Source of the DNA: Branchiostoma lanceolatum
Taxonomy: Eukaryota > Chordata > Leptocardii > Amphioxiformes > Branchiostomatidae
Length of the DNA: 64,000 bases
Direction: 5' to 3'
Assembly: GCF_035083965.1 (NCBI RefSeq)
Contig: NC_089727.1
Coordinates: 8,065,501 to 8,129,500 of the forward strand
The notes below the pieces were generated by a model. It worked only from the letters and a program-made list of their open reading frames with translations, did not search any database and had not been told where the DNA came from. Shown here piece by piece: positions 33,225 through 45,639 of this stretch. Position numbers and translations under genes: made by a program. The number at the start of each line of letters is the position of its first letter. Within the stretch, counting starts at the first letter, position 1.

Positions 33225-35823
33225 ATCAATAATAAGTTTATTGCAAATTCATGCCCGAAGGCTAAATGCAAATAACATACATAAAAGAACGGTGTACAAA
33301 ATAGGTATAAAAGCTGCTTATCTAAATTATACAAATGTAATTGTCTATAACTAGGGAAGGGTTTGACTTCTCTTTTGTAAGCAATGGAAGACGTAATGTC
33401 CCACCTTTTCTATAATTTGTGGGTTTTTGGTAGTTAAAAGAAGAATAGTCTTTTCTTTGTCTGTAAGCTTAGGGAAATTCGGATAGATTTTAGTGGTCTT
33501 AATAGACAACACATTTCGTGCATTATCATGAAATGAACAGTTTGAAATAAAGTGTATTTCGTCTTCCACGGCATTTGTATTGCAATACTTACAAAGTCTT
33601 TCGTATATAAGTAATTTTCTATACCGGCCTCTCTCTATTTCAAGAGGATGAGCACTAACTCTAATTTTGCTAATGGCTGAGCGCAGATCAAAATCTGCAA
33701 GATCAAGATAACTCTCTAAATTGTACATGGTTTTACATTTTGCATAGAATCTTAACTTACCGCTGTCGTTTACCAAGGTATGAAAAAATGATTGTATATA
33801 TATATCTGTTAGTCTCCTTCTCAGCGCTTTTCCGACATGTTCAGGTTTACAATGTGTATTACCGGGGTGCCACAAATAGGAATATCCATTGTAATCTAAT
33901 ATGTCTTTAACACGTTGTAACAATGTTCGTCTACGGGTATTCGTCGGAAGACTTTGCTGTAGATGGAGTGCGTCCGCTTGGAGGGGGTGTGTAGATCTAT
34001 CGATTTGAACCAGACGTAACCAGAATTTAACTATATATATATACATATATCTATATCTAATGGGAATCTACCTAAATCTGCTCTACATGCTACATTGCTA
34101 CTATTTCTAAAAACACCAAGAACATTTTTGCAGAACTGGTTGTGTACGTTTTCAATAGGCGACGCATCATGTAGTTGTTCTGTCCCCCAGATTTGGCATC
34201 CGTACAGAAGGATCGGTTTTATGTAGGTATCAAATATCTTTAGAAGGCCGCGTGGTAAGACTGATGAACGAATGGTAGATTTAAAGCTATAAATGGTTTT
34301 AGGTGCCTTAAGTGACAGCTGCTTTTTGGCTAGGGTGAAGCTACCTGATGATGTGAGGGTTAGGCCTAAATAGCAATAAGAGGGGACATTGTCTATTGTG
34401 TTATTTTCAAAGTAGAACTTTTGCTTTGGAAAAGAACGACCTGCCTTGTTAAATATGATTACTTTTGTTTTCTTCATATTTACTTGGAGCTTCCATTTGC
34501 TACAAAAGTCACTTAGTCTGTTAATTGCAGATTGCAGACCTTTGTCTGATTCTGAAAATATAACAACATCATCTGCATACAATAAACATGAAACATAAAG
34601 ATTATATAAAGTTGGTGGCATACACTCTAAGTTATCTAACTCTTTAACTAAATCATTAATAAATAAATTAAAAAGGGTGGGGCTCATGTTGCAACCCTGA
34701 CGGACACCCTTGTCGGTCACAAATGGTGGTGTTAGACCAGATTTTGTTTTTACACAAGTTTCAGGTTTACTATATAAACATTTGATTAACTTATAGAAAT
34801 TCCCTCCTATTCCTGAATTCAGCAATTTGAAACGGAGCCCTTCCCTCCAAACTGTGTCAAATGCTTTTCTAAAATCTATAAAACATGAATAAAGGCGTTT
34901 GTTGTTATGGAAATATTTGGTAATTAGCGAGTCTAAGACAAAGAGATTGTCATTTGTGCCGAAGTGTTTTCTAAAGCCGGCCTGGTTGGGGGAGATGAGT
35001 TTATTCTCATCTAAAAAAGTGGTTAAACATATATTCAAAACTGATGTGAATAGTTTGGCCAGGCAGCTGGTACCGAAATTCCTCTGTAGTTATCTTTTGC
35101 CCCGCCCTTGTGTAGGGCCACAATGTGGCTAGTACACCAATTCTGGGGAAAATAACCAGAGGAAAGAAAAAGGTTAAATAGTTTGGTCAGGGGTTCTATA
35201 AGTGTGTGCGGGGAGCTTTTTAACATTTCATTGAGGATTAGATCATTACCTGAGGCCTTTCCATTTTTAAGGTCTGAAATTGCTTTACTGATCTCGTTAC
35301 TCAGAATCGGACTGTCTAGGGGGTTGTCTTTTAGGTCGTTCGCTAACTTCAATAATTTGCTTTTTATTTGAGTTTCAAAACTGTCTGATGATATTGAAAC
35401 GTTGGAGGTGGATTCTTTACCATAAAGATTTTTAAAGTGCGAATGGAGTTTTTCTTCGGTAATTACATCTTGAGTATTTGACTTACTATAGCTATTGGAC
35501 TTGAAGTCTTTGAGTGACCAAAATGACGAAGGATTGTTATCAGAGTAAGAGTTAAGTTGATTTAGGATATTATTTTTGAAATCTTTTTTGGTTTTGCGTA
35601 TGAGTCTTGTGTATTGCTTTTTCTTTTTAAAATAGGACCCTATGAGAAATGGGTTACGTGGGTCTTTGGAGAGAAGTCTACCTAGGTTTTTAAGTTCTTG
35701 TCTGGCCGAAGCGCATGTTTGGTCGAACCATCTTTTTCTGCTTTTTTTTTTATTACACCACTGTTTTCGTTTTTCAGGATACACAAACTTATTTGGTCTA
35801 AAGATACACAAATGAGTCAACAC
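33225..35823 (-). mobile_element. 5'-truncated non-LTR retrotransposon (LINE), frameshifted
   Basis: On the minus strand the linker after the endonuclease (QWCNKKKSRKRWFDQTC) leads to reverse transcriptase. RT motifs in order are FPQNWCTSHIVALHKGG, FIDFRKAFDTVWREGL, GVRQGCNMSPTLFNLFINDL and the catalytic YADDVVIFSES. A C-terminal region (DEIHFISNCSFHDNARNVLS) with a typical LINE end follows. The frame is broken twice: by a one-base loss near 35070, between YRGIS and the continuing CLAKLFTS, and at a TA microsatellite near 34030-34050. The endonuclease domain is absent. The 3' end is near 33225-33260, with an AATAAA in 'gcaataaacttattattg'. The clade (CR1/Jockey/I-like) is not decided. Confidence 0.85.
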
Positions 35824-35842
35824 TTTCGTTTGCAGCAGTATG

Positions 35843-36937
35843 TAACGTTGGGTAACATAAATTCGCGGGGTACTTAAATTCGCGATTTTTCGAAAACGGC
35901 GTATTTAGGGATATGTACTACATGCAAAATCAGTTATAACGCCAGCAATGCAAAGCAGATAGACTAACGTATTCAGAACACTGGCTGAAAAGCTTCGATA
36001 ACCATGCATTAGAAGTTGGCGACGTAAAAAACTCTCCGTCCCTTATTGACAGAGTCTGGGGGCTTCGTGGGAGAATCACCCAGCACGGTTGTTCGCTGGT
36101 TTATAAGACAAATGTCACATCTCCTGCCTGCTAAACACAATTATTTATAAGACAACTTATTACAATCTCTTTTGCTAACCCTGCAACTGGATTCTAAGTG
36201 TGATCAATCATCAAAACTCCTCTCTGTTGCTACAACCTACGGCACGTGTATTTTCCCGCCGCCATATTGTTAACCAGAATCCTGTTGTCAAGCAGACGAC
36301 AAAGGTTTGTGAGGAACACTTTTTTGTCTAAATGCTGCGTGTGATAGTGGACTGAGGAAGATATTTTCCTCAAAGTTTGCTCCTAACACAACAAGGAACA
36401 CATGGACATAGTAGTATTACCATTGCTACGGCATCCAGCTAACTTTCCATGAATAATGTAACGTTACACGTTGCCCGATGATGACGATGGGCCGACTTTG
36501 AGTGAAGTTCTACCGACTCAACACACGGGTTGTTCCGGAACTGGCCTGATGTGTGCGGTACGGCCGTTTTTTCGTGTATTTTTTTTACTTGGACACGTCT
36601 ATATCCATAGCACTCTCCTCAAGCCAAGGATGGAACGAATAGCTGCTGTATAAAATGTGATTAGCGGTAAGATATTCAAGACGAATCTTCTCTCCCGAAT
36701 TAATGTGCCCCCCTGTCCGACAGCACCTTTATTGTGCGTGCGGCGGACGGTAGTTTCAAGTTGAAATATTATGGTGTCAGCACGACTAGAGACAAAATCT
36801 ACCATATATATGATTAGTGCAAAGATAGTACATGATACTGACAGAATTATAGAAAAAAAGGATGGTTTATTGTTCTGCTAGATTGATTTCAGTCAACCAT
36901 TATCGGAAAAATCCCGAATTTATGTTACCCAACGTTA
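35843..36937. mobile_element. Non-autonomous DNA transposon, 1.1 kb, TIR ACGTTGGGTAACATAAATTCG
   Basis: The left end 'taacgttgggtaacataaat' and the right end 'atttatgttacccaacgtta' are terminal inverted repeats of about 22 bp flanked by TA. The interior has no transposase frame. It sits about 20 bp from the truncated end of the LINE. Confidence 0.75.
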
Positions 36938-37059
36938 TACTGTTAAAGGACTTGGGTATGTAGTTTGATCCAGGTACTCACTTAAACGAAATAATTGACT
37001 CCACACATGTAACACGTTACATACATGTGTAATCTTTATTTCAAAACATTCCAATGCCT

Positions 37060-37560
37060 TTTCTCATATCTCAAAACTATGACAACTGTGGAAAGAACTA
37101 AATCACCTTTCCTTTCATTTCAGAATCTTGAAAAGTATATAAAGCCGTTATGCAGCCAACAATGCAACCACGGTACTTAAATCGATAAGAAAACATTGTG
37201 CGAACATTTTTTATCTATGTTTATGTTGTTCTTATATGATAAAACTATGAAAACGGTAGAATGCTGCAACATTCAGAATCATGAACAGTCTATACATGTG
37301 GCACACGATTAAACAACAGTACTTAAACCACCAAGAAAAATATTACGAACATTTGTTTCATTTTTTTCTCTCATACCTCAGCACTATAAAAACGGTTGAA
37401 AACTGTGGAGAGAGTTTTTGTTTTAAAAACCTTGAAAAGTATATAAAACCATATATGGCCCAAAATTGCACCACAGTTAGAAACCAAAACAAAATTACTG
37501 TTTTTTATCATTTCTTTATTTTTGCTCTGAAATACAATTGTCACAAAATGTGTTTTTCAC
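37060..37560 (+). repeat. About 160-bp tandem repeat, three divergent units
   Basis: Units share 'cttgaaaagtatataaa', 'acttaaa.c...aagaaaa' and 'atctcaaaactatgaca'-like blocks. Divergence is high, so the array is old. Confidence 0.6.
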
Positions 37561-38208
37561 ACAATTAAGTCGGCAAAGGTTTCACTGCTCTTGAACACTT
37601 TCCCCGTACCAAATATAACCGCTATATACATGAACATATTATCAAATCATTATCAAAGAATATCAAGAAGGGCTTGGCTGATAATTGCGATAATATGCCA
37701 TTCTTTTGAAAACTCGAATATAGATCTTATCTAATAAGCAAAATCAATCAGGCTCCTTTGATCTCAACCGACAAGACACTGTGAATCCTCTGCCTCGTGT
37801 CCTGCTGCCGAAGACTCACGGCTTTCCGGCTTTCCTATAGTAACATAAGGAAATCAGATTAACTTCACCTGAACTGGCCGAAGAGAAATATCCTTTTTCT
37901 TTGGTACAATGTTGCAAAGTCTAACGTTCATTGATTGATGATTCGAGCAGATAGCCATAATGTTCATCAGCTATATCTTATGGCGTGGAAACTTTATCCC
38001 GTACTATCCAGATTAACGTTTTATAAATACGATGTAACTTTGTAAAGAACTAAGTATAGGGGTACCCATGCATGCCTTATACCCCCATAGCGACCTCGAT
38101 GCGCCATGAAATCAAAGATTACACATATTCAGTTAAGGTTAAAATTGCAACGTGATCGTCGTCTAGTGGAGTGGGGGCCTTAGGCCATGTTCCTTTAAGT
38201 CAAACATG

Positions 38209-39970
38209 TTAGTCAATTATGACGTTTGATTCACCTATAATTTGTACCAACAATGTCTGTTCAGATCTATGACGTAAGTCACCTTTTGTCCCCTCCTCGT
38301 CCTGCTCCTGATCCAAGTCCACCACCTGATACCTGTCGCTCTTTTCTGTGACGTCACTCACTGCGCTTACCCAGGATTCCTTGGACGCGTCTTTTGTGAC
38401 AGGGATAGACTTTGGGTCGGCTGCATCTTCCGCCATGCCTGAGAAAGAAAGAAAAAAACAAAATTTCATTTTGGCCACATCAAGTAAATCCCTTTAGACT
38501 TGTCGACATGAAATTTCTGTTCATACATACCTCCACCGCCAAAAAGACTAGAATTCTCGTACGCACAAAGTTTCAACGTAACGTTACAACATCATCATCA
38601 TCATCATCATCCGTCTTCCTCTTACGAGGTGAAGCAAGTCAAGTTTTTTGTTGCTGTGTTGTGGGACAACAAACATACAAAAAAGAGGCAATTCTAGTTA
38701 AAACTCACCTGGTAGAGACGTTTTTGTGTTCAGGTTCACGGAAGTGTTAGAAGGCTTCTTCAGCTCAGCAGCGTTCACAGGCTTTCTTACTCTCTCGGCG
38801 TAACTTGTCTTCACAAAGAGGTGAGCTTCCCTGTATAAAAAAGGTCACATCAAATTGCAAGTTTGCTCAACAAGTGAAAAACGAATAATCATTATGAATT
38901 AAAGAATGAAACATGTGCGAGCGTGAAATGAAACCGCTTCAACATTCAGAAGACTGTTTATGAAAAAATGACAATCTTTATCTGTAAATAATATACGATA
39001 ACGTAAAAACGAAAATAATATATGTTTGAATATGTTTGTTTAATTCTGTTTGTTTAACTAAGTTTTTTTTTTAAATTTTGCTCCATGCTTAAATGATACG
39101 TACAGGAGGACAGCAACTATTATGTGACGTGATGTTCTAGAATATAAGATGGCTCCTATCCAAGTTTTCCTCTCCAATGGACCTTCTAAAATCATAGTAC
39201 AAACACTACTGTGATATACTTACTTAATATTCATAGGAAGAATCAGGAATTGTGGCTCACCTATTTCTCCTGATATTTGTAGACAGTTCCGGTCCGACCA
39301 CGCCAGTCTTGGACAGTTTGAATTTCTGGTACCGGAATCCTATCAGGATCTTGTCTCCCGTGAAGAACGCCCCCTGGCGATCTTCCACCGTCACCTCAAC
39401 TTTCAGACTGCTGGCGTAGAAGGCCTCTGTGACGACGTACACAGCCTTGGCTTTACTCAAGTCATCGTTGTAGTTCATTTGAAGACGCAGGTCACCTTTC
39501 TTGAGGGTCAGGTGTACCACCTCCTTGACGACGCTGCCCACCTTGACGTAGAACCTCTTCCTCTCGCCATCGTGCTCGTTCCCGATCGTGTGGGTCCACG
39601 GAAAGCCCGAGGGAGGAGCCTCCCAGTTCTGGTCGGCCTTGGGGGTGAGGATCGTCCGCAGGTTAGCCGGCGCGCTCACGCTCATGTCTTGGACGGTGCC
39701 GATCGCCCGGAGAGTTGTGTGACGGTGGGCGGCCTTGGCGGTCAGCGACTGAGGATCTTTCACCAGGATGGTACCGAGGTCGAAGCACGCCGAGTCTTCG
39801 GGGCAGGACACCGGGACGACATCCGAGCCCAACAGCCGTTTGATGACCAGCTCTCCGCCCAGCTTCCATCCAAGGTTCGGGTCCGCACCGAGCAACTTCT
39901 TACACATCTTCTTAGGCATCTCCTTGCGAGAACTGGCCCACGAGGACGTTTTTGTGACAGATTTAGTCAT
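38209..39970 (-). CDS. Uncharacterised 353-residue protein, possible gasdermin-like N-terminal region
   Basis: Minus exons 39970-39261 (ATG), 38830-38709 and 38438-38209 (stop) join in phases 2 and 1. The N-terminal 240 residues look like a folded beta-rich domain: GWKLGGELVIKRLLGSDVVP, FDLGTILVKD, RFYVKVGSVVKEVVHLTLKK, AKAVYVVTEAFYASSLKVEV and GDKILIGFRYQKFKL. The VYVVTE block, the xLxxIL block before it and their spacing recall the gasdermin pore-forming domain, but only weakly, and no other family is evident. The C-terminal 110 residues are Lys/Ser/Asp/Glu-rich and look disordered. No signal peptide or membrane helix is seen, so the protein is likely cytosolic. A frame continues upstream of the ATG to 40012 without another ATG. 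A perfect CRE lies 113 bp upstream of the ATG. Confidence 0.65.
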
Positions 39971-40082
39971 GTTTTGCGAGTGTTTTTTCACAAGACAGTT
40001 TGACACAGTCACAGAGTACGTCTGTACGTAAGCCGTACTAAGAACAGAGTGATCCTAATACGGTCGCTATGCTCTAGAACTA

Positions 40083-40090
40083 TGACGTCA
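40083..40090. promoter_or_regulatory. CRE upstream of the 39970 gene
   Basis: TGACGTCA lies 113 bp upstream of the minus-strand ATG at 39970. It is the same palindrome found upstream of the Glu-rich gene. Confidence 0.45.
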
Positions 40091-40877
40091 GAAACGCGTC
40101 AGAATAAACATATGCGTGGAACATCTCTACCGTGAAATTGCTTGGCGGGACTAACATCATCGATTCTGGAATGATTTACCGCGAAACGAGCAACCATGTG
40201 TCTGGAACGTGTAACGACCTGCTTATAGTATAACTACACGAGAAGGATCGAAGGATAATTCTCGTCGCAAGGAGAGATTTGTATTGGAATTATAGTGATT
40301 ATGATCTCTTGTAGATATTTATCGGTCTTTTATTCGTTCTACCGCCCTTTCATTATAGACTTGTGCGACTCGATTGAAGATTTTGAAATACTGAAATTAC
40401 AAATCGATTTATACATTATGGTATAATAATATGTACTATGCAGCACTTAATACATTGATGAAGGCTAGTGACATTGAAGAATATATAGAGTGATGGATGT
40501 CACTTGAAAATTTGCGTATCTTAGCCAGTTTTAGAAATTGAATTGTCTTTGAATATGCAGCAATTGTTTATCTACATGGCAGCTATATATAATATAGCTA
40601 ACGCACAATAGATGATTTTTTATTACTGTCTGTCTGTACATGTGCGAGGAGCATATAGGACCAGTTTTCTTTTCATAAGAATGAAAGCTACTTTCTATTT
40701 ACCACGAGCAGTTTCTGTTGTATTTGTTAACATCAAAGACATAAAGGTGAACTAATTATCGTCGTCGTCCTTTTCAGAGGTTGCGATCAATCAACAGCTG
40801 TCCCGATAACCTAGTAATACATGTATGTCTTCCATTCACGAGCGGATAACAGTGTCACCGATACCGTATGCAGATAT

Positions 40878-41028
40878 AGCCTCTACCAGGCTCCGCTGAT
40901 CGCTGGGAAAATAGTAGTTGGTCGCCTATTGACCTTCCCTGCATAGCGAACTAACCTTGGCATACTATTCACTCTATTTGGCCGATTTCTATTATTTTCC
41001 CAGGGATCAGCCGAGCCTGGTAGAGGTT
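40878..41028. mobile_element. Foldback MITE, about 150 bp
   Basis: 'gcctctaccaggctccgctg' at the left faces 'cagccgagcctggtagaggt' at the right, and 'ctgggaaaatag' pairs with 'ctattattttccc' inside. Confidence 0.7.
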
Positions 41029-41099
41029 AATGCAGATAGACCGTACTGAAAAAGTAACTGCTGTAAACTAGAGCTGAACGCCATACAAGTGTTGATTTG

Positions 41100-41165
41100 A
41101 TTTTATTTTATTTGACTGTAGGAAAGTACAGCCAGGACTACCCAACTAGCCGAAGGCTATTACAA
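41100..41165 (-). mobile_element. LINE 3' end fragment
   Basis: On the minus strand 'agccttcggctagttgggta' leads to 'caaataaaataaaatcaaat', like the end of the LINE at 33225-35823. Confidence 0.4.
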
Positions 41166-41629
41166 GTGTTGATAAATGTCAATGTCCTTAGTGCTGAACA
41201 CAATCTTCGCTGGAATAAACGGCTATAGTTTAACTGTCCGTTAACAGTGCTAAACGCCATACACAGACCGTTTTTTTGGGGGGGGGGTTCATTCTGGGAC
41301 GGGGTGTGTGTCAAATATGCCTGTCAGAAGCTCGTTGCCATGGAAACACGACAAATCATGAACTTACATACTAAATATGAAATTGTTGCCAACTAAATTT
41401 CAGGAAAAGTCACCAACTTTGGCGGCTCTAGCACAGCTATCATTACACGTTTCCCTTTTTTTGTTTGCAATTTTACAGCATCTATTTTTCTGATTTTGCA
41501 GCGATTTACAACATGACGGAAAAGTTTTTTTTGTTAATTTGTAAACGGACGAAAATTGAAGCGCGGGCGGATGTCATCCATATAAAGAAATCAACATGGC
41601 CTAAACTGCACTCAAATGAGCAACATCCC

Positions 41630-41890
41630 TGGCTACTGTCCTTAGTGCTGAACGCCATCTTCGCGCAAATAAAAGGCACGATTCTTCGTAGGTACGCCAT
41701 TTGCACCTAGAATGACTCTGTCCTTCGTGCTGAACTCCATCCGCCCGAAGATTAGGGGCACTGTCCTTAGTGCTGATCGCCATCTGCACATATCTTATTA
41801 ACAAAACTATAAGCAGCACTGTTCCTAATGCTGAGCGTCACCTGCGCCTGCATGAACAGTCCTGTCCATAGTGCTGAGCGCGATCTACCA
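41630..41890 (+). repeat. Minisatellite with 'cactgtccttagtgctgaacgccat' core, first locus
   Basis: At least five degenerate units of about 50 bp share 'gtccttagtgctgaacgcca'. The same unit is amplified at 45640-45930. Isolated pieces also occur at 41180-41270. Confidence 0.65.
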
Positions 41891-42857
41891 CTGTTGTTTG
41901 GCCAGACAAATCTTGACTTTTCAATGAGTGACATAAGCGCCTTCATTGCATTTGCCCTGCCCTCCGTCTGGGCCGTCTTGAAGTCCCACCTATCGATCAG
42001 CTCCGGTATTACATTACTGTCTATTCTATTGATGGTCTGAAAAAAATTACAATTACAGTGTCTATTGATGATCGCAAAACTGATCGTTTCATCGCTCCCC
42101 TTTCCTTAAGCTTTGTATTCTTCTGTGCCTAACAGATATAGTAGCGAGCATGGTTTTGTAGTATACAATGACGTCACTGACTGAGAAACATATTTACATA
42201 CATCAACCGCAGTGCTCCACCTGTCGACTCTCATCAAAACTGCAAGCAACTACCAATTACCCGCAGATGGGGTGGTTATCGATTTTCTGAAGTCTGAAGG
42301 ATGGTAAAATTAATTGGGGATTACATACAATGGATGGACGGATCAAGGGTTAGGAAATAATCGGGCATGAAGTGTCATTAGTGGAAATTCTAGTCATACT
42401 CAGTACATCTGAATTAAGACCAAATGTACGTCTTCATTCCGAAGGTTACAGTCAAAATGATCTTTCCAGTTGTGTTTTCTTACACCAAAATGGAATGCGT
42501 CCTTTCTGAAAGAACTTGCAATAAGAGGGATACTAAGGTCTTTATAGATACTAAGGTGCCTATCTGTGATAATGACACTATTAGGTAGAAATGAACAATC
42601 AATCAAATTTGTTTGTAAGGGATTCTGAAAATGAAACGCCGTATATCACCGACGATATCTGGTTTATCTTTGTTGATAAGCCGGTATAATCGCCATCAGG
42701 TGTGAAGCACCGGCTTTATGGACACGCAGGGACGAACATACTCATATCGAATCATAGATAAATCAAATATTAACGATGTATCAAGTTAATGCCATTATTA
42801 TTCATCCCTTTGGTAAGAAGCTAAAGCCCAAGTCATATAATTGATTTTGATATTTTT

Positions 42858-43345
42858 TAACAGACCGTCCTTACAACCAGTAAATTATCCAACTAACCAA
42901 TTGCAACCAACCACCCAACCAACCAACCAACCAACCAACCAACCAACCAACCAACCAACCAACCAACCAACCAACCAACCAGCCAACACTATCCAACCAA
43001 TTGCAACCAATTCAACCATCCGTCCACCCATCCATTTTGCCAACCAACCAACCAACCAACCAACCAACCAACCAACCAACCAACCAACCAACCAACCAAC
43101 CAACCAACCAACCAACCAACCAACCGACCGACCGACCGACCGACCGACCGACCGACCGACCGACCGACCGACCAACCAACCAACCAACCAACCAACCAAC
43201 CAACCAACCAGCCAACACTATCCAACCAATTGCAACCAATTGCAACCAATTCAACCATCCATCCATCCATCCATCCATCCATCCATCTATCCACCCATTC
43301 GACCGACCGACCGACCGACCGACCGACCAACCAACGAACCAACCA
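42858..43345. repeat. Tetranucleotide satellite (CCAA/ACCG/ATCC)n
   Basis: About 490 bp of tandem CCAA is interrupted by a (GACC)n block at about 43124-43172, a second (GACC)n at 43299-43328 and an (ATCC)n block at 43254-43290. Two nearly identical pieces ('ccaaccaattgcaaccaatt' and the following bases) show that a longer unit duplicated. Long frames of Pro-Thr-Asn-Gln repeats are a by-product. Confidence 0.9.
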
Positions 43346-43789
43346 ACCATTCATAAACCAAACCACCCATCCGACAAACCAACTAACGGACCGACTAGTC
43401 GATTTCAAAAATCAACTCAAACATCATCTCATAGGCCAACCGACAAGCCAACTCACAGTCTAACGAGATTTCAAACTGATGCACCGCAAAGTAGCTGACA
43501 AACAGACTACAATCTGGCTAAGTCTGTTCCCTTGGGCATAGCTGTTGCATAGAGTAATCTGTATTCATATGTATAGTTCCATTGCCAGGGGCAGTTAAAT
43601 CATGAAATGACTCACATAGGCAAAACGTCGACTGACCAAGATTGCAGTCAGTTATATGTACCATATACGACGTAATTCTAAGAAAAAAAACACGTTAATC
43701 CATACTGCTTAAGCTCACTTTTTCAATGTGAATTATTCTAGCGAGAAATACTAGTACGACTTGATTTCTTCCGTTCATGGTAAAAAGCT

Positions 43790-44678
43790 CCCCTCCCCTC
43801 TCCAAATAAACTAGTCGCCGGAAGCTTCATTGGTTATGGATGACGTTGCCACACTCATCACCCTCAATGGAGCAAACACGGAGAACTGAGCCCTTAACGA
43901 CGAGACAAGATGGTGCGACTCGTTAAGCTTAAGGCGTGGGAGAGAAAAGCCTATCCAAGAAGAGACAAGCCGTCGATGCGTGTTGACTACTGACAAGCTC
44001 GTTGAAGATCGGGAGTGAAGTGCTGTGGAACTCTTTCGGACAGACGACGGATAAACTGTCTACGGAAGGTCTGGGCCAAGACTTGCTGTATAATTTGTAC
44101 AGATTCATACAAGCCGAGCTGTGACTACGAAAAACGAAGGTATTTTGCGACTTTGGCGTTTTCTCAAACTTCAAATGGGTTTTCTAGACAGTTGGTCTAC
44201 TACAATGGAAACTACCGACCCAACAGATCAACCGTAAGCAGCCATTTGTTAAAAACCGGACCGACTAGGTTACAGTTGTGTCTCCAGAGCGCCCGGTCAG
44301 CACAAGCGTCACAGGCGGTACAGTGCCAACTTCTCAGCCTTTGTCTCGTCCGTTATACTGTTCACAGTTGCCGCTTTAAAATGTCGGTGTGCTTCTAAAC
44401 TTTCCCTCTCTTACTAAGAAAGACGTTGCAACATTCTTGGACTATCTTCTTCATTGCTGCGAGCAGGACGTGGATATTATCCTTATGTAAGTGCAAGAAG
44501 TGAAGAGGACTGGGTCTTGCCAAGCTCCGCGTAACGCGCAAGGCAATCTACGGGCCACCCGTGCAACAAGCATATACCGCTGGGAGAAAGCATACAGTAC
44601 ACGCACAGAGTATTCCCATAATGAAACAGTTGTGTGAGAAACGACGGCTAGGATAGCGGCGTCTGCGAGCCGGAGACC
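43790..44678 (+). promoter_or_regulatory. Probable promoter and 5' UTR of the channel gene
   Basis: The stretch is less AT-rich and less repetitive than its flanks and leads into the signal-peptide exon at 44679. No TATA box is convincing. Short upstream ATGs occur, for example at 44015 and 44381. Confidence 0.35.
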
Positions 44679-44760
44679 ATGAGGGGCGTTCATCTGCTTC
44701 ACGGACTTGTCCTGTTCCTAGTCACCTTGGGCAAGCATGGGAGCGTCCTTTCCAAAAAAG
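44679..44760 (+). CDS. Signal-peptide exon of a nicotinic-receptor-like channel
   Basis: The ATG at 44679 opens MRGVHLLHGLVLFLVTLGKH and continues to SVLSKK before a donor (AAAAAAG|GTATGT) in phase 1. Basic, then hydrophobic, then polar order is that of a cleaved signal peptide. Nicotinic receptor genes usually have a separate first coding exon with the signal peptide ending in phase 1. The phase fits the exon at 63586 exactly, giving an Asp codon across the junction. No closer exon with such a fit was found, so the two are joined across an 18.8-kb intron. The link is inference from phase and family layout. Confidence 0.65.
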
Positions 44761-45511
44761 GTATGTTTTCATTAATCGAATATATTTTAGACAGTTGTAT
44801 GGACGTTTGTACATTAGTCAATTGATTTGAACGCAAAGGAAAGTACACTGAGGATCTTATACTGTATAATGATATACAGCAAAGATATATCAACAGTGGG
44901 TTCGTACATAGCTAACAAAGTTACTAGATTTTACCCAGGCAATATAATGTCATATGTTTTCCGTTCTGTCTTGTTTTATCCTTCGTTATGTACTAATGTT
45001 GTTAGAAGCTGAATAGATGTGCTATGCTATGGGTAAGGATAGATGATGTTGACAGAAAGCTTGTCCATGAACAGAGCATATAAACGCTTACACCTTTCAC
45101 CAAAGCCTGTTTCGTAAACGTTGCATTTCTAACAAAGACGACAATGATTTCCGTATTAAATGTGAACGTAAGCTACACACCAATTATCGTGATTATGAAT
45201 ATCGTGTTTTTGTTTGTTTTACATTTTGGACTGTTTGAAAGCTAGCAGCTTTTATGAATTATTGCACTGGTCGTATTTTCAAGTTTGTCTTCGCGATCAA
45301 AGTGTTATTTTCCTTCGCTGAAATCGCAGTTACACATTGTCCAGATTTTCACCTGCTTTTACGTTATCCAATGTCTTAGATATCCACAGTAACGCTAATG
45401 CGACGCAGTAAGAATATTTCTGAATGCATTGAATCGCGTATGGTGATTTGAGAATTCCCGTACGGTTCTTTTCTATGAGAGATCTTGCAAAAGTGACCAT
45501 TTAGCGCTGTG

Positions 45512-45600
45512 GCCAGGTTCACAGCGATTTTGCCCCCATGTGATCTCGCCCCCAAATGGACGAAAATCACAGGGGTGGCGAAATCACTGTGACCCATGCA
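45512..45600. mobile_element. Short foldback element
   Basis: 'ggttcacagcgattttgccc' at the left faces 'gtggcgaaatcactgtgacc' at the right, with the arms meeting around 'cgcccccaaatgg'. Confidence 0.6.
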
Positions 45601-45639
45601 GTAGTCCCAGCCAACAGTGGCTTACAACCAAATGCCTTT

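Noticed and set aside
39971-40012. Upstream extension of the 39970 gene
   Set aside because: The frame is open but contains no ATG before 39970; a GTG start is not expected in a eukaryotic nuclear gene.
42841-43498. Long Pro-Thr-Asn-Gln and Val-Gly-Trp-Leu frames on both strands
   Set aside because: They are translations of a stop-free tetranucleotide satellite; several frames on both strands are open, there are no splice signals and no non-repeat domain.
44015-44398. 127-codon frame upstream of the channel signal exon
   Set aside because: It is a Cys/Arg-rich frame with no domain, inside the probable 5' UTR or promoter.
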